A stretch of DNA of 64,000 bases. Origin: Muribaculum sp. Lineage in GTDB: Bacteria > Bacteroidota > Bacteroidia > Bacteroidales > Muribaculaceae. The stretch spans positions 186,001 through 250,000 of the forward strand of contig VSOZ01000001.1 in assembly GCA_009775095.1 (NCBI GenBank), written 5' to 3'. The stretch's first letter is position 1. Every line of letters begins with the position of its first letter. The translations under genes were made by a program, and so were the position numbers. The notes beneath the pieces were generated by a model. That model had not been told where the DNA came from. It saw only the letters and a list, made by a program, of their open reading frames with translations, and ran no database searches. Shown piece after piece: positions 9,094 to 16,474 of this stretch.

Positions 9094-9909
9094 TTACCGC
9101 ACAGACCGACGTAAACTTACGTCCTTAACCACGCGCGCCAGCACATAAAGCACGACCTGAAGCATAACGATTATGGCCGAACACGGCACATCGATGACCG
9201 TGGCCACAAAAAGCCCGGCAAGACTGCTTGAAAGCGACACAGCCATTGCACCAAGCATAATAGACGAAAAGCGTCTGTACCACATTTCAGCGACAAGCAC
9301 CGGCAGAGTAAGCATGGATATAAGCAGCATGATACCCACCAGACGTATGGTAAGCACTACACATACAGCCACAAAAACAGTCATCATACAATTGACAGTC
9401 TTGACGGGCAGATCCGACACCTTGGCGAAATCGCTGTCGAAAGCACATGCTATTATACGGCGATAGAAAACCGCAAAAAAGGCTATGAGCACGAGCGTAT
9501 ATACAGCAAACACCCAGAGGTCGGCGGCGGTTATGGTAAGTATGTTGCCGAAAAGGAAGCCGTTCAACTCCGGGACATAACCCGGAGTAAGAAATACAAA
9601 AAGTATACCTACAGCCATGCCGAGCGACCATACCACTGCTATTGCAGAGTCCTCCCTGACACGATAACGCGATGCCATCCACTCCACCCCCAGCGACGAC
9701 GCCACGGCGAAAAGACCGGCCATAGCCACGGGACTCACACCGAGAAAATAGCCCAGACCGAGACCTCCGAAGCAGGCATGCGTTATGCCTCCGGTTATAG
9801 ACACCATGCGGCGGGTTATAATATATGTGCCTATCATAGCCGCGGCAATACTTATTATAAAGACGCCTATGAGCGCGTTACGAAAAAAGGCATACTGTAG
9901 ATATTCCAT
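9094..9909 (-). CDS. Metal ABC transporter permease (ZnuB/MntB family)
   Basis: Inner-membrane permease for import of Zn2+, Mn2+ or Fe2+ in the ABC-3 family. It has about eight hydrophobic helices over 271 residues and the conserved segments RRMVSITGGITHACFGGLGL (residues 30-49) and IMLLISMLTLPVLVAEM. No ATPase or binding-protein gene sits next to it here, so its partners must be elsewhere. It lies 14 bases upstream of sprE and 16 bases downstream of the small membrane protein, in one minus-strand run. The metal cannot be told from sequence. Confidence 0.9.
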   Translation of the reverse strand: MEYLQYAFFRNALIGVFIISIAAAMIGTYIITRRMVSITGGITHACFGGLGLGYFLGVSPVAMAGLFAVASSLGVEWMASRYRVREDSAIAVVWSLGMAVGILFVFLTPGYVPELNGFLFGNILTITAADLWVFAVYTLVLIAFFAVFYRRIIACAFDSDFAKVSDLPVKTVNCMMTVFVAVCVVLTIRLVGIMLLISMLTLPVLVAEMWYRRFSSIMLGAMAVSLSSSLAGLFVATVIDVPCSAIIVMLQVVLYVLARVVKDVSLRRSVR

Positions 9910-9925
9910 AGTTTAATATGTTTTA

Positions 9926-10339
9926 TTACGTGCGGCTTTTGCGGGCTTCAGCCACTATCATCAACAGTTCTTCACGCACAGGCTCCGGCAATTCAATGCC
10001 TCTCAACTGTATACTGCGCCCCCAGCCGGCTATATCGTCAGGCAACAGGGTCAGGAGTACGTCGCGAAACTGCTCGATCTCCTCATCGGTATAGCTGTCG
10101 GCCTTGCGCCCGCGGTATGCGTCGAGCTCCTCGTCGTCATAGTACTCCACGCTATCGCTTACCGACGCCAGAAGCGAGTCGCGCTCGCAGGTTATATGCA
10201 TGCCGCAGCACTGCTCCTCCGGCTCCTCATATGGCGGCTCGTCGGCAGGAGCCTTACGCCTTGTATAACGGTCATGAAAATATAGAGCGGCTCCTACCAC
10301 AACCAATGCGGCCAATATGATAAGACTCACCTCCATCAC
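9926..10339 (-). CDS. Conserved hypothetical single-pass membrane protein with acidic cytosolic region
   Basis: A 137-residue protein with one N-terminal transmembrane helix (about residues 4-22), a basic flank (HDRYTRRK), a Pro/Glu-rich stretch, and a CCGMHITCERD motif with three cysteines and a histidine that could bind a metal. The C-terminal half (YTDEEIEQFRDVLLTLLPDD onward) is helical. I do not recognise a named family, but proteins of this layout are common next to aroA in Bacteroidales. It overlaps aroA by 4 bases, so it is translationally coupled to it. The function is unknown. Confidence 0.75.
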   Translation of the reverse strand: MMEVSLIILAALVVVGAALYFHDRYTRRKAPADEPPYEEPEEQCCGMHITCERDSLLASVSDSVEYYDDEELDAYRGRKADSYTDEEIEQFRDVLLTLLPDDIAGWGRSIQLRGIELPEPVREELLMIVAEARKSRT

Positions 10340-11589
10340 TCCGGCAGATTATCGTCAGCAACCTCCTCAAGCGTAAATCCGATAGCTTTGAGATGATCCC
10401 AATACTCGGGATAAGACTTGGACACGACCTCGGCATGTCGTATGACAATGCCCGGAAGGAAAAACGCCACCGGAGCAAATGCGAGTGCCATACGGTGATC
10501 GTCGTATGTGTCTATGGCAAGCCCCGAGGCATCGGCGGTAACACGCCGGCCCTCCCATGCAAGCGACGAGTCGTCGGGGCAGTCAATGACAAACGACAGC
10601 TTGCGCAACTCGGTACACAGAGCTTCAAGACGATCGGTCTCCTTGATTTTCAATGTAGAGAGACCCGTGATATGAAACGGCAGATTCAACACACAGCATG
10701 TCACCGTAAGAGTCTGCGCAAGATCGGGCTGCTCGGTAAGGTCCAAGTTGATGCGCGGAGATATGTCAGGCGACGGATTCAGTTCAAGCGCGCTCCGCTC
10801 ATCCCACTCCGCCTCTATACCGAAGTTGCGGAAGTAGTCTATTACGCGGCTGTCGCCCTGCAGACTATTGCGCTCCAGTCCGAGCAATTTTATGTCACCG
10901 AACGAGAACGCACCCAGTTCAAACCAATATGATGCAGCCGACCAATCGGCCTCTACGGTAAAGTCGACAGGAGTGTAGGTCTGCGGAGCCACAGATATGA
11001 CAGAGCCGTCGGCATCGGCTTCCACACCCCACTTCTTCATCAACCCGAGCGTCATGTTGATATACGGAGTCGATACGGGAGTTCCGGTCAGTTCGAGACG
11101 CAGTCCGCGCTCCATATAGGGGGCTATCATAAGAAGAGCCGATATATATTGTGAGCTTACATCGGCAGGAAGCGACACTTCGCCACCCGTAAGTTTACAC
11201 CCCTTTATCCTCAGCGGCGGAAAACCCTCCTCACCGACGTACTCGATGTCGGCTCCGCAATCGCGCAAGGCCTCGACAAGTATTTTTACGGGACGTCGGC
11301 GCATCCGCTCGGTACCGTCAAGAGTCACCTCGCGTCCGGGCTGCATGGCGAAGTATGCGGTCAAAAAACGCATGGCAGTGCCCGCGGCACCTATGTTTAT
11401 GTCATTGTCGAAAGAGGCGAGCGCACGCGTCATGGCCGATGTATCGTCGCACTGCGCCACAGCCGCTATCGACCCTTTGTTTCTGGTAAGAGCGTTTATC
11501 AGCAGCACCCGGTTGCTTATGCTCTTGGACAGCGGCAACATGATGACGGCATCGTTGATCTCTTCAGGCGGTATTATACGGTAATTCAT
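10336..11589 (-). CDS. aroA: 3-phosphoshikimate 1-carboxyvinyltransferase (EPSP synthase)
   Basis: Joins phosphoenolpyruvate to shikimate-3-phosphate in the chorismate pathway. The N-terminal LPLSKSISNRVLLINAL carries the substrate-binding K-S-x-S-N-R. The motifs GAAGTAMRFLTAYFA, DVSSQYISALLMIAPYM, LKIKETDRLEAL and DDHRMALAFAPVAF are all present. At 417 residues it is the compact form seen in Bacteroidetes. The ATG at 11589 directly precedes the conserved first strand. It is followed in the same operon by a small membrane protein (4-base overlap). Confidence 0.96.
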   Translation of the reverse strand: MNYRIIPPEEINDAVIMLPLSKSISNRVLLINALTRNKGSIAAVAQCDDTSAMTRALASFDNDINIGAAGTAMRFLTAYFAMQPGREVTLDGTERMRRRPVKILVEALRDCGADIEYVGEEGFPPLRIKGCKLTGGEVSLPADVSSQYISALLMIAPYMERGLRLELTGTPVSTPYINMTLGLMKKWGVEADADGSVISVAPQTYTPVDFTVEADWSAASYWFELGAFSFGDIKLLGLERNSLQGDSRVIDYFRNFGIEAEWDERSALELNPSPDISPRINLDLTEQPDLAQTLTVTCCVLNLPFHITGLSTLKIKETDRLEALCTELRKLSFVIDCPDDSSLAWEGRRVTADASGLAIDTYDDHRMALAFAPVAFFLPGIVIRHAEVVSKSYPEYWDHLKAIGFTLEEVADDNLPE

Positions 11590-11611
11590 CTATATAGTCT
11601 TTTATAATTAT

Positions 11612-12349
11612 TCAAAATGTAGAGGCGCGCAACCAATTTAACCATTCGTCGCGAGTGCCGTTGAAAGTATTTAAGTCCACTTTGGTGTCGCAAGCCTCGG
11701 TCCATCCGTGATGACTGTATTGCCATAGAGCCCAACGGTCATCTGACTGCTTATCCAGAGGCGGGTCGGTAAACGAACATATCCACAACGGATACTCCTC
11801 AAAACGGTTCTCAAGAAACCGTCGGTAACCGTCTTTGTTTGTATAAAACATGACGTTGTGCCCGTTACGTTCAAGATATGCTATCATGGCTCGCAGACGG
11901 GCCACTACCTCCTCCGTATCCACATCGGTAGGATTGGTCCACTCTTCGAGGTCTATTACAGCCGGAAGATCGAGAGTTTTCCCGCGAAGACTGTTTAAAA
12001 AATTCATGGCCTGCATCTCGCCGTCAGTATCGAAGCGGAAAAAGTGATATGCCCCGATAGCCTTTATGCCGGCATCGCGTGCCTTCAGGTAATTAAAATG
12101 AAAGCGAGGGTCCTTGAATGTAGTACCCTCCGTAGCCTTAAGCATTAGAAAGTCGATAGAATCGCCGGCAAGACGCTTGAAGTCGACGTCACCGTTATGG
12201 GCCGACAAGTCAAGACCTTTAACCGGAAACAGGTCGGCATCGACAGTCAGCGAACGCGGTACCGTGCGCACTACAGCGTAGTAATACACACCTCCGGCAA
12301 GAAGCAACAAAGTCAACAGACTACCGATGATCCAGATCTTCGCTCTCAT
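11612..12349 (-). CDS. Membrane-anchored GH25 family lysozyme (muramidase)
   Basis: Predicted N-acetylmuramidase of the Chalaropsis type that cleaves peptidoglycan. The ATG at 12349 starts an N-terminal signal anchor (about residues 5-26). The GH25 barrel begins at KGLDLSAHNGDVDF, and the catalytic acids are expected in that segment and in LPAVIDLEEW. The conserved MLKATEGTTFKDPRF, GAYHFFRF and ALWQYSHHG motifs follow. The length of 246 residues matches single-domain members. Two copies of a promoter-bearing repeat lie just upstream (12354-12483). The nearer -7 box is only four bases from the ATG, so the more distant one may be the functional one. Confidence 0.93.
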   Translation of the reverse strand: MRAKIWIIGSLLTLLLLAGGVYYYAVVRTVPRSLTVDADLFPVKGLDLSAHNGDVDFKRLAGDSIDFLMLKATEGTTFKDPRFHFNYLKARDAGIKAIGAYHFFRFDTDGEMQAMNFLNSLRGKTLDLPAVIDLEEWTNPTDVDTEEVVARLRAMIAYLERNGHNVMFYTNKDGYRRFLENRFEEYPLWICSFTDPPLDKQSDDRWALWQYSHHGWTEACDTKVDLNTFNGTRDEWLNWLRASTF

Positions 12350-12353
12350 ATCA

Positions 12354-12401
12354 CAAAGATACGAATAAGTCGAATACAAAACTAAACTTGTTTAAGTTTT
12401 G
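12354..12401 (-). repeat. Direct repeat copy A carrying a promoter -7 box
   Basis: This 48-base segment is repeated exactly at 12428-12475, with a period of 74 bases. On the minus strand it ends in CGACTTATTCGTATCTTTG, where TATCTTTG is a Bacteroidetes -7 box. Only TGAT separates the box from the GH25 ATG, so a transcript from this copy would be leaderless or nearly so. The same 19-base end occurs at 16423-16441 in front of GH92. Confidence 0.8.
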
Positions 12402-12427
12402 TTGAGCGAGAGTATTTTGGGCGAAGT

Positions 12428-12483
12428 CAAAGATACGAATAAGTCGAATACAAAACTAAACTTGTTTAAGTTTTGTATTCGAC
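12428..12483 (-). repeat. Direct repeat copy B with promoter -7 box and extended 15-bp inverted repeat
   Basis: Second copy of the 48-base repeat (12428-12475), extended to 12483. The arms GTCGAATACAAAACT (12443-12457) and AGTTTTGTATTCGAC (12469-12483) are perfectly complementary with an 11-base loop. The -7 box at 12428-12435 points towards the GH25 gene and would give a leader of about 70 bases. The hairpin may also help end transcription between the two neighbouring minus-strand operons, or serve as an operator. Confidence 0.75.
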
Positions 12484-12536
12484 GGAAATATGCTCATCCG
12501 GTCATCCACCATTCAGCAACAGATTCATATCACTCC

Positions 12537-13301
12537 TTATTTGAGGCTGTTGTATTCTTCATCAGTCACAGGTTCAAGCCATTCGTTGGTAGCATTTTCA
12601 CCGGGAACTTCAAAAGCAAGATGAGCAAACCAACTGTCGGCGGCAGCACCGTGCCAGTGCTTGACGTTGGCGGGGATATGGATTACCGTGCCGGGTAATA
12701 TCTCCTGCGCGGGTTTCCCTTCCTCCTGATACCAGCCCCGACCGGCAACACCTACGAGCATCTGACCGCCTCCGCTTGAGGCTCGATGTATGTGCCAGTT
12801 GTTGCGACAACCCGGCTCAAAGGTGACATTTGAGAACGGTATCTGCGAGTCGGAGATGCGTGCAAGGTAACTGTTTCCCTGAAAATATTTAGCGTATGCC
12901 GTGTTAGGTTCGCCTATCGGAAAAATCATGGAGCGCTGGAATGCGGCTTTCGCATCATCAACTTTTATGTCATCATTCCATACATTTTTTGCAAGGTTAA
13001 ACGACGCCCATGCTTTCGGCCATCCGGCATAAAAGGCGATATGGGTGATTATCTCCGCTATCTCCGTGCGGGTGATACCGTTTTTCTTAGCCTCCTGAAG
13101 ATGGAAAGTCAACGAGTTGTCGGTTATGCCCTGACTGATGAGCGACGTGATTGTAACGAGGCTTCGGTCACGCAGCGAAAGAAGGTCATTGCGGCTCCAT
13201 ACCTCACCGAAAAGTATATCGTCATTAAGGTGCGCGAACTCCGGCGCAAATTCTCCGAGTTGCTGACGACCGGCGGTCTGCACTATTTTTTGCTGTGCCA
13301 T
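12537..13301 (-). CDS. Carboxymuconolactone decarboxylase-like domain fused to a cupin
   Basis: The N-terminal half (about residues 15-115) is a CMD/AhpD-like helical domain with SLVTITSLISQG and ITHIAFYAGWPKAWASFN. It lacks the AhpD-type CxxC, so thiol peroxidase chemistry is unlikely. The C-terminal half (about 135-245) is a cupin with the metal-binding pattern WHIHRASSGGGQMLVG ... GTVIHIPANVKHWHG. Such CMD-cupin proteins are common in Bacteroidetes but the substrate is not known. The length of 254 residues fits. It is the last gene of a minus-strand accessory cluster headed at 15180 and probably activated by the divergent AraC protein. Confidence 0.88.
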   Translation of the reverse strand: MAQQKIVQTAGRQQLGEFAPEFAHLNDDILFGEVWSRNDLLSLRDRSLVTITSLISQGITDNSLTFHLQEAKKNGITRTEIAEIITHIAFYAGWPKAWASFNLAKNVWNDDIKVDDAKAAFQRSMIFPIGEPNTAYAKYFQGNSYLARISDSQIPFSNVTFEPGCRNNWHIHRASSGGGQMLVGVAGRGWYQEEGKPAQEILPGTVIHIPANVKHWHGAAADSWFAHLAFEVPGENATNEWLEPVTDEEYNSLK

Positions 13302-13355
13302 AATATTTGTTGTTAAAAAAACTGAATAACAGTATAGTGATTATCTTATTCATTT

Positions 13356-14348
13356 TCATTCGATATAATTGTTCAACGTATTTGCAGGATTGACTACATT
13401 CTGGTCTGACAATACGAGGTCTTTGACCATGTGCAATGTACCCTGCTTATATCTTTGGAAATGAGCTGATGCTATATGCTTCTCGTAAGCCTCTTTGCTT
13501 GCGTAGGTTTCAAGTATTGTGATCCTGCACGGATTCTCTTTTTCCTGCACGGCATACATTGTCAGCACTCCCGGCTCGGTACGCAAAGATATTTCGCCTA
13601 CCTCACGGGCATATTCAAGATATTCCTCAAGAAATTGGGGATACACCTCTATCTTGGACAGCCTGACAATACCGTCGGAAGCCATAGGCTGTTTGTAACA
13701 CATGCCTGTTTCGGGGTTGAGATTGAGGCACTTGCCAATCACCTCGCCGGTTGCAAGATAGGAATATGTCGGGAACTCGAACAGCACGGGTTTCAGGCGG
13801 GTGTAGTCAAGTTTGTCGTCTTGCGTAAGGACTTCCGGCGATGCGTATGTATTGGCGACAGTGCATATGAAATTGTCGAAGCCCTCTGCTTCCTGAATAT
13901 CCACCACATCACACTCCATTGTCAAGGGCGACGCGTCAATTATCGGTGTGCCGTTTTCACCGACATGGTAATCGAACACCTCGGATTTGTCAACGTCATG
14001 CCCGCTGACGCTGCCGACATAATCGGCTTTCGGCAGCATTTCACGGCTGACGAGATTTATTGACAGCTTTTTTGTCTTCTTAATCCCTTGATTGGTGTAA
14101 TGTTTATCACTCATGCTGACGAGTATGCAGTCATGGCCGATTATTCCTGTATGACCGACAACAAGCCAGTTAACCTTGCCATCGACATAAGCCCCGACAA
14201 TAGTCATCGGCTTCGGATACAAGGCCAATATGTTGCCTATATTTTTCTTTTCCATTTCAGAATAGTTTTGTTTGGCTGACACTTGTAATGTTAATAAAAA
14301 CATTACGATAGCGAAAATAAATTTTAAGCATCTTACTGATATTGTCAT
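13356..14348 (-). CDS. Exported flavin reductase-like protein fused to an antibiotic-biosynthesis-monooxygenase (ABM) domain
   Basis: The first 25 or so residues form a signal peptide (RCLKFIFAIVMFLLTLQVSA). Residues 32-215 resemble flavin reductase-like FMN-binding split-barrel proteins (NIGNILALYPKPMTIVGAYV, then a GHTGIIGHDCILVSMSDKHY segment). Residues 228-320 resemble an ABM/quinol monooxygenase ferredoxin-like domain (VRLSKIEVYPQFLEEYLEYA, FQRYKQGTLHMVKDL). The ATG at 14348 overlaps the stop of the acetyltransferase by 4 bases, supporting this start. An internal ATG at codon 32 would give the usual cytosolic form. Export of a flavin reductase fusion is unusual. The substrate is unknown. 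Confidence 0.82.
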   Translation of the reverse strand: MTISVRCLKFIFAIVMFLLTLQVSAKQNYSEMEKKNIGNILALYPKPMTIVGAYVDGKVNWLVVGHTGIIGHDCILVSMSDKHYTNQGIKKTKKLSINLVSREMLPKADYVGSVSGHDVDKSEVFDYHVGENGTPIIDASPLTMECDVVDIQEAEGFDNFICTVANTYASPEVLTQDDKLDYTRLKPVLFEFPTYSYLATGEVIGKCLNLNPETGMCYKQPMASDGIVRLSKIEVYPQFLEEYLEYAREVGEISLRTEPGVLTMYAVQEKENPCRITILETYASKEAYEKHIASAHFQRYKQGTLHMVKDLVLSDQNVVNPANTLNNYIE

Positions 14349-14905
14349 ATTGTCTTTATGAATTTTGCCGGAACACCGCCTACAACCGTATTTTCGGGAA
14401 CATCCTTTGTCACAACCGCACCGGCGGCAATGACTGCGTTATCTCCGATGGTCACCCCTTGCAGTATTGTTGCATTGGAACCTACCCATACATTTTTACC
14501 CAAAACGATAGGAGCGGGATAGGTATGTTTCCGGGTTTCAGGTGACAGGCCGTGATTGAGGGTGGCGAAGACCACATTATGCCCTATCTGACAGCCGTCA
14601 CCGATAGTTATCCCGCCATGATCCTGAAAATGGCAGCAGGCGTTGATAAACACGTTTTCTCCAACTGTGATATTTTTGCCGAAATCACTGTAAAACGGAG
14701 GAAATACCCGCAGGGTGTCCGGCACCTTATATCCCATCAGTGCAGACAGTAACCCCCTGACTTCGGTGGGAGTGTGATACGAACCGTTCAGTTCAAACGT
14801 AACACGCCTTGCCTCGTCGCTTTTTTCATCCATAAAGCGGTGTATTTCATCAGTGTCAAGAGCCTTGCGGGTTTTGACAAACGTTTTGAAATTTTCTATC
14901 GTCAT
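14345..14905 (-). CDS. Left-handed beta-helix sugar O-acetyltransferase (maltose/galactoside acetyltransferase family)
   Basis: Transfers acetyl from acetyl-CoA to a hydroxyl of a sugar or other small molecule. An N-terminal helical region of about 60 residues is followed by hexapeptide repeats (ITVGENVFINACCHFQDHGG, ITIGDGCQIGHNVVFATLNHG, WVGSNATILQGVTIGDNAVI). The catalytic His is expected in TLNHG. The length of 186 residues matches the family. It overlaps the flavin reductase fusion by 4 bases and lies 35 bases downstream of the 79-residue gene. The acceptor cannot be inferred. Confidence 0.92.
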   Translation of the reverse strand: MTIENFKTFVKTRKALDTDEIHRFMDEKSDEARRVTFELNGSYHTPTEVRGLLSALMGYKVPDTLRVFPPFYSDFGKNITVGENVFINACCHFQDHGGITIGDGCQIGHNVVFATLNHGLSPETRKHTYPAPIVLGKNVWVGSNATILQGVTIGDNAVIAAGAVVTKDVPENTVVGGVPAKFIKTI

Positions 14906-14940
14906 TTTTCCGATACCTTAAATGTGACTTTTACACAAGC

Positions 14941-15180
14941 CTAAAATTGTTTTGTGAATTCGATTGCTGACGGGCGTATACCCATATCTTTGAAAATTTC
15001 CATTTCATTGGGGGTTAACCGGAATTCAGGTTGCCCTTCATCCGATGTTGTAGTTATTACGCCTTCCTGCTCTAAGTACCGGGCGACAACACGGCTTGGG
15101 GTGGTGCGATATCGCTGTGCCAGATAGCCCACTACCTCGTCATCACAAATATTCTCGGGTAAAACGACTTTACTATCCAT
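14941..15180 (-). CDS. Small conserved hypothetical protein
   Basis: A 79-residue soluble acidic protein without a signal peptide. It shows a possible helix-turn-helix-like segment (DDEVVGYLAQRYRTTPSRVVARYLEQEG), in which the spacing YLAQRYRTTPSRVVA suggests DNA or protein binding. I do not recognise a family with certainty. It is the first gene of the accessory cluster and sits behind an unusual structured leader (15221-15289). It could be a regulator or an adaptor of the cluster, but this is inference. Confidence 0.7.
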   Translation of the reverse strand: MDSKVVLPENICDDEVVGYLAQRYRTTPSRVVARYLEQEGVITTTSDEGQPEFRLTPNEMEIFKDMGIRPSAIEFTKQF

Positions 15181-15220
15181 ATTCTATTCTTATAAATTTT
15201 GATGCTGCAACCTTCAGCTC

Positions 15221-15289
15221 GCAACATCATTTAAGTGCATTTCGACGCTTGCGTCGGTGCGCGATGCCGCAGGCATTGATTGATGTTGC
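15221..15289 (-). ncRNA. Candidate structured leader: closing stem with two inner hairpins
   Basis: GCAACATCA (15221-15229) pairs with TGATGTTGC (15281-15289). Inside are two perfect hairpins: CGACGC-TT-GCGTCG (15243-15256) and ATGCC-GCA-GGCAT (15264-15276). This forms a three-way-junction-like fold upstream of the 79-residue gene. A possible minus-strand -7 box TAATTTTG (15289-15296) would place the transcript start at or just inside the closing stem, so whether the first strand is included is uncertain. It could be a regulatory 5' UTR, a small RNA, or a dispersed palindromic repeat. It does not match any riboswitch I know. Confidence 0.4.
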
Positions 15290-15370
15290 AAAATTACTGC
15301 CGCAGAATCGCATTGGCGTTTCACAATGACGGAATACCGTACCAATTTTACGGATATACTGCCACGTCGC

Positions 15371-15401
15371 TTTGCAGGTTGGTTTAAAATCGGTATCTTT
15401 G
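15371..15401 (+). promoter_or_regulatory. Promoter of the AraC-family gene
   Basis: TTTG (15371-15374) and TATCTTTG (15394-15401) are separated by 19 bases, a very good match to the Bacteroidetes -33/-7 consensus. Transcription would start near 15408, about 20 bases before the ATG at 15429. Confidence 0.75.
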
Positions 15402-15428
15402 CATCTGTATATCAGCATTGTATATTAA

Positions 15429-16331
15429 ATGAGAAATATTCTCAAAGTCAACAGCGTCAACGATTATAGCGCATACCTCGGACTTACTGACCGACACCGG
15501 TTGGTAAGCGTCATTGACTTTGACGAAATTTCGCCCATACGACACAGTCTCAACCAATATGGTGTGTACGGACTGTTCATGCACAGGAATCTTTCGATTG
15601 ACCTTACATACGGATGTGGGAAATACGACTACACCACCGGTACGCTGATATGTGTGGCCCCCGGACAGATAGGAGGCAAGGAGGATAACGGCGTGAGGAT
15701 AGAGCTGGATGGCTGGGCATTGCTTTTTCATCCCGACCTTCTGCATGGCACTCAGTTGGAAAAACGAATAAAAGACTATTCATTTTTCGATTACCGTATA
15801 AATGAGGCTTTGCACATGACGGAAAATGAATATGACATATTTGCCTCTTTCATGCGTCAGATTAAAGAAGAACTGGATAATAAACATGATGACGTACAGG
15901 ACAGCATAATAATAGGCTACATTGAACTTATGCTTAATTTCTGCCGCAGGTTCTACAACCGCCAGTTCATCACGAGAAAACTTGAGAATTCAGATATTCT
16001 GGCTAAGTTTGAAGCCTTGTTGCACGAATACTTCAAAAATGACAGTCTGGTAACTTGCGGATTACCCTCAATGCAATATTTTTCGGACAGATTATGCCTG
16101 TCATCCAACTATCTCGGTGACCTGATTAAAAAGACCACCGGAAATACGGCGACATTCCATATACGTAAATTCGTAATGCAGGAAGCGAAAAATCATCTTG
16201 CCTCCGGTATGACCATATCTGAAACAGCCTACGCTCTCGGTTTTGATTTTCCACAACATCTGAGCCGTATGTTCAAAAAATATGAAGGTATATCGCCGAC
16301 TCAGTATGTGGCATCCATAAAAAAGCAATAA
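15429..16331 (+). CDS. AraC-family transcriptional regulator
   Basis: Likely activator of the divergent CMD-cupin / flavin-reductase / acetyltransferase cluster. The N-terminal 170 residues form a cupin-like sensory domain. The C-terminal 100 residues carry the double helix-turn-helix of AraC/XylS (LCLSSNYLGDLIKKTTGNTA, then ISETAYALGFDFPQHLSRMF, with FKKYEGISPTQY at the end). The length of 300 residues is typical. The effector is unknown; this combination elsewhere often responds to aromatic or quinone-like compounds, which is only an analogy here. Confidence 0.93.
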   Translation: MRNILKVNSVNDYSAYLGLTDRHRLVSVIDFDEISPIRHSLNQYGVYGLFMHRNLSIDLTYGCGKYDYTTGTLICVAPGQIGGKEDNGVRIELDGWALLFHPDLLHGTQLEKRIKDYSFFDYRINEALHMTENEYDIFASFMRQIKEELDNKHDDVQDSIIIGYIELMLNFCRRFYNRQFITRKLENSDILAKFEALLHEYFKNDSLVTCGLPSMQYFSDRLCLSSNYLGDLIKKTTGNTATFHIRKFVMQEAKNHLASGMTISETAYALGFDFPQHLSRMFKKYEGISPTQYVASIKKQ

Positions 16332-16388
16332 AACGCTGACAGATTTTGCCATACATATAACCGGATACACGCGTCTTAAATACTAACG

Positions 16389-16441
16389 CTTGGCAAAAGC
16401 CAAGTAAACTTGGTTTTACTCTCGACTTATTCGTATCTTTG
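16389..16441 (+). promoter_or_regulatory. GH92 promoter inside a dyad-plus-promoter repeat element
   Basis: It contains CTTGGC-AAAA-GCCAAG (16389-16404), the overlapping dyad CCAAG-TAAA-CTTGG, and then CGACTTATTCGTATCTTTG (16423-16441), whose last eight bases are the -7 box. This 19-base end is identical to that of the two repeats in front of the GH25 gene, while the dyad sequence differs. Transcription would start near 16448, giving a leader of about 27 bases. Confidence 0.7.
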
Positions 16442-16474
16442 CAAAATATCAGTTATCCTTAATTTTACCGTATA

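Noticed and set aside
15371..15401. Possibility that the AraC promoter region holds a riboswitch
   Set aside because: The leader to the AraC ATG is only about 20 bases, too short for an aptamer; the structured DNA lies on the other side.
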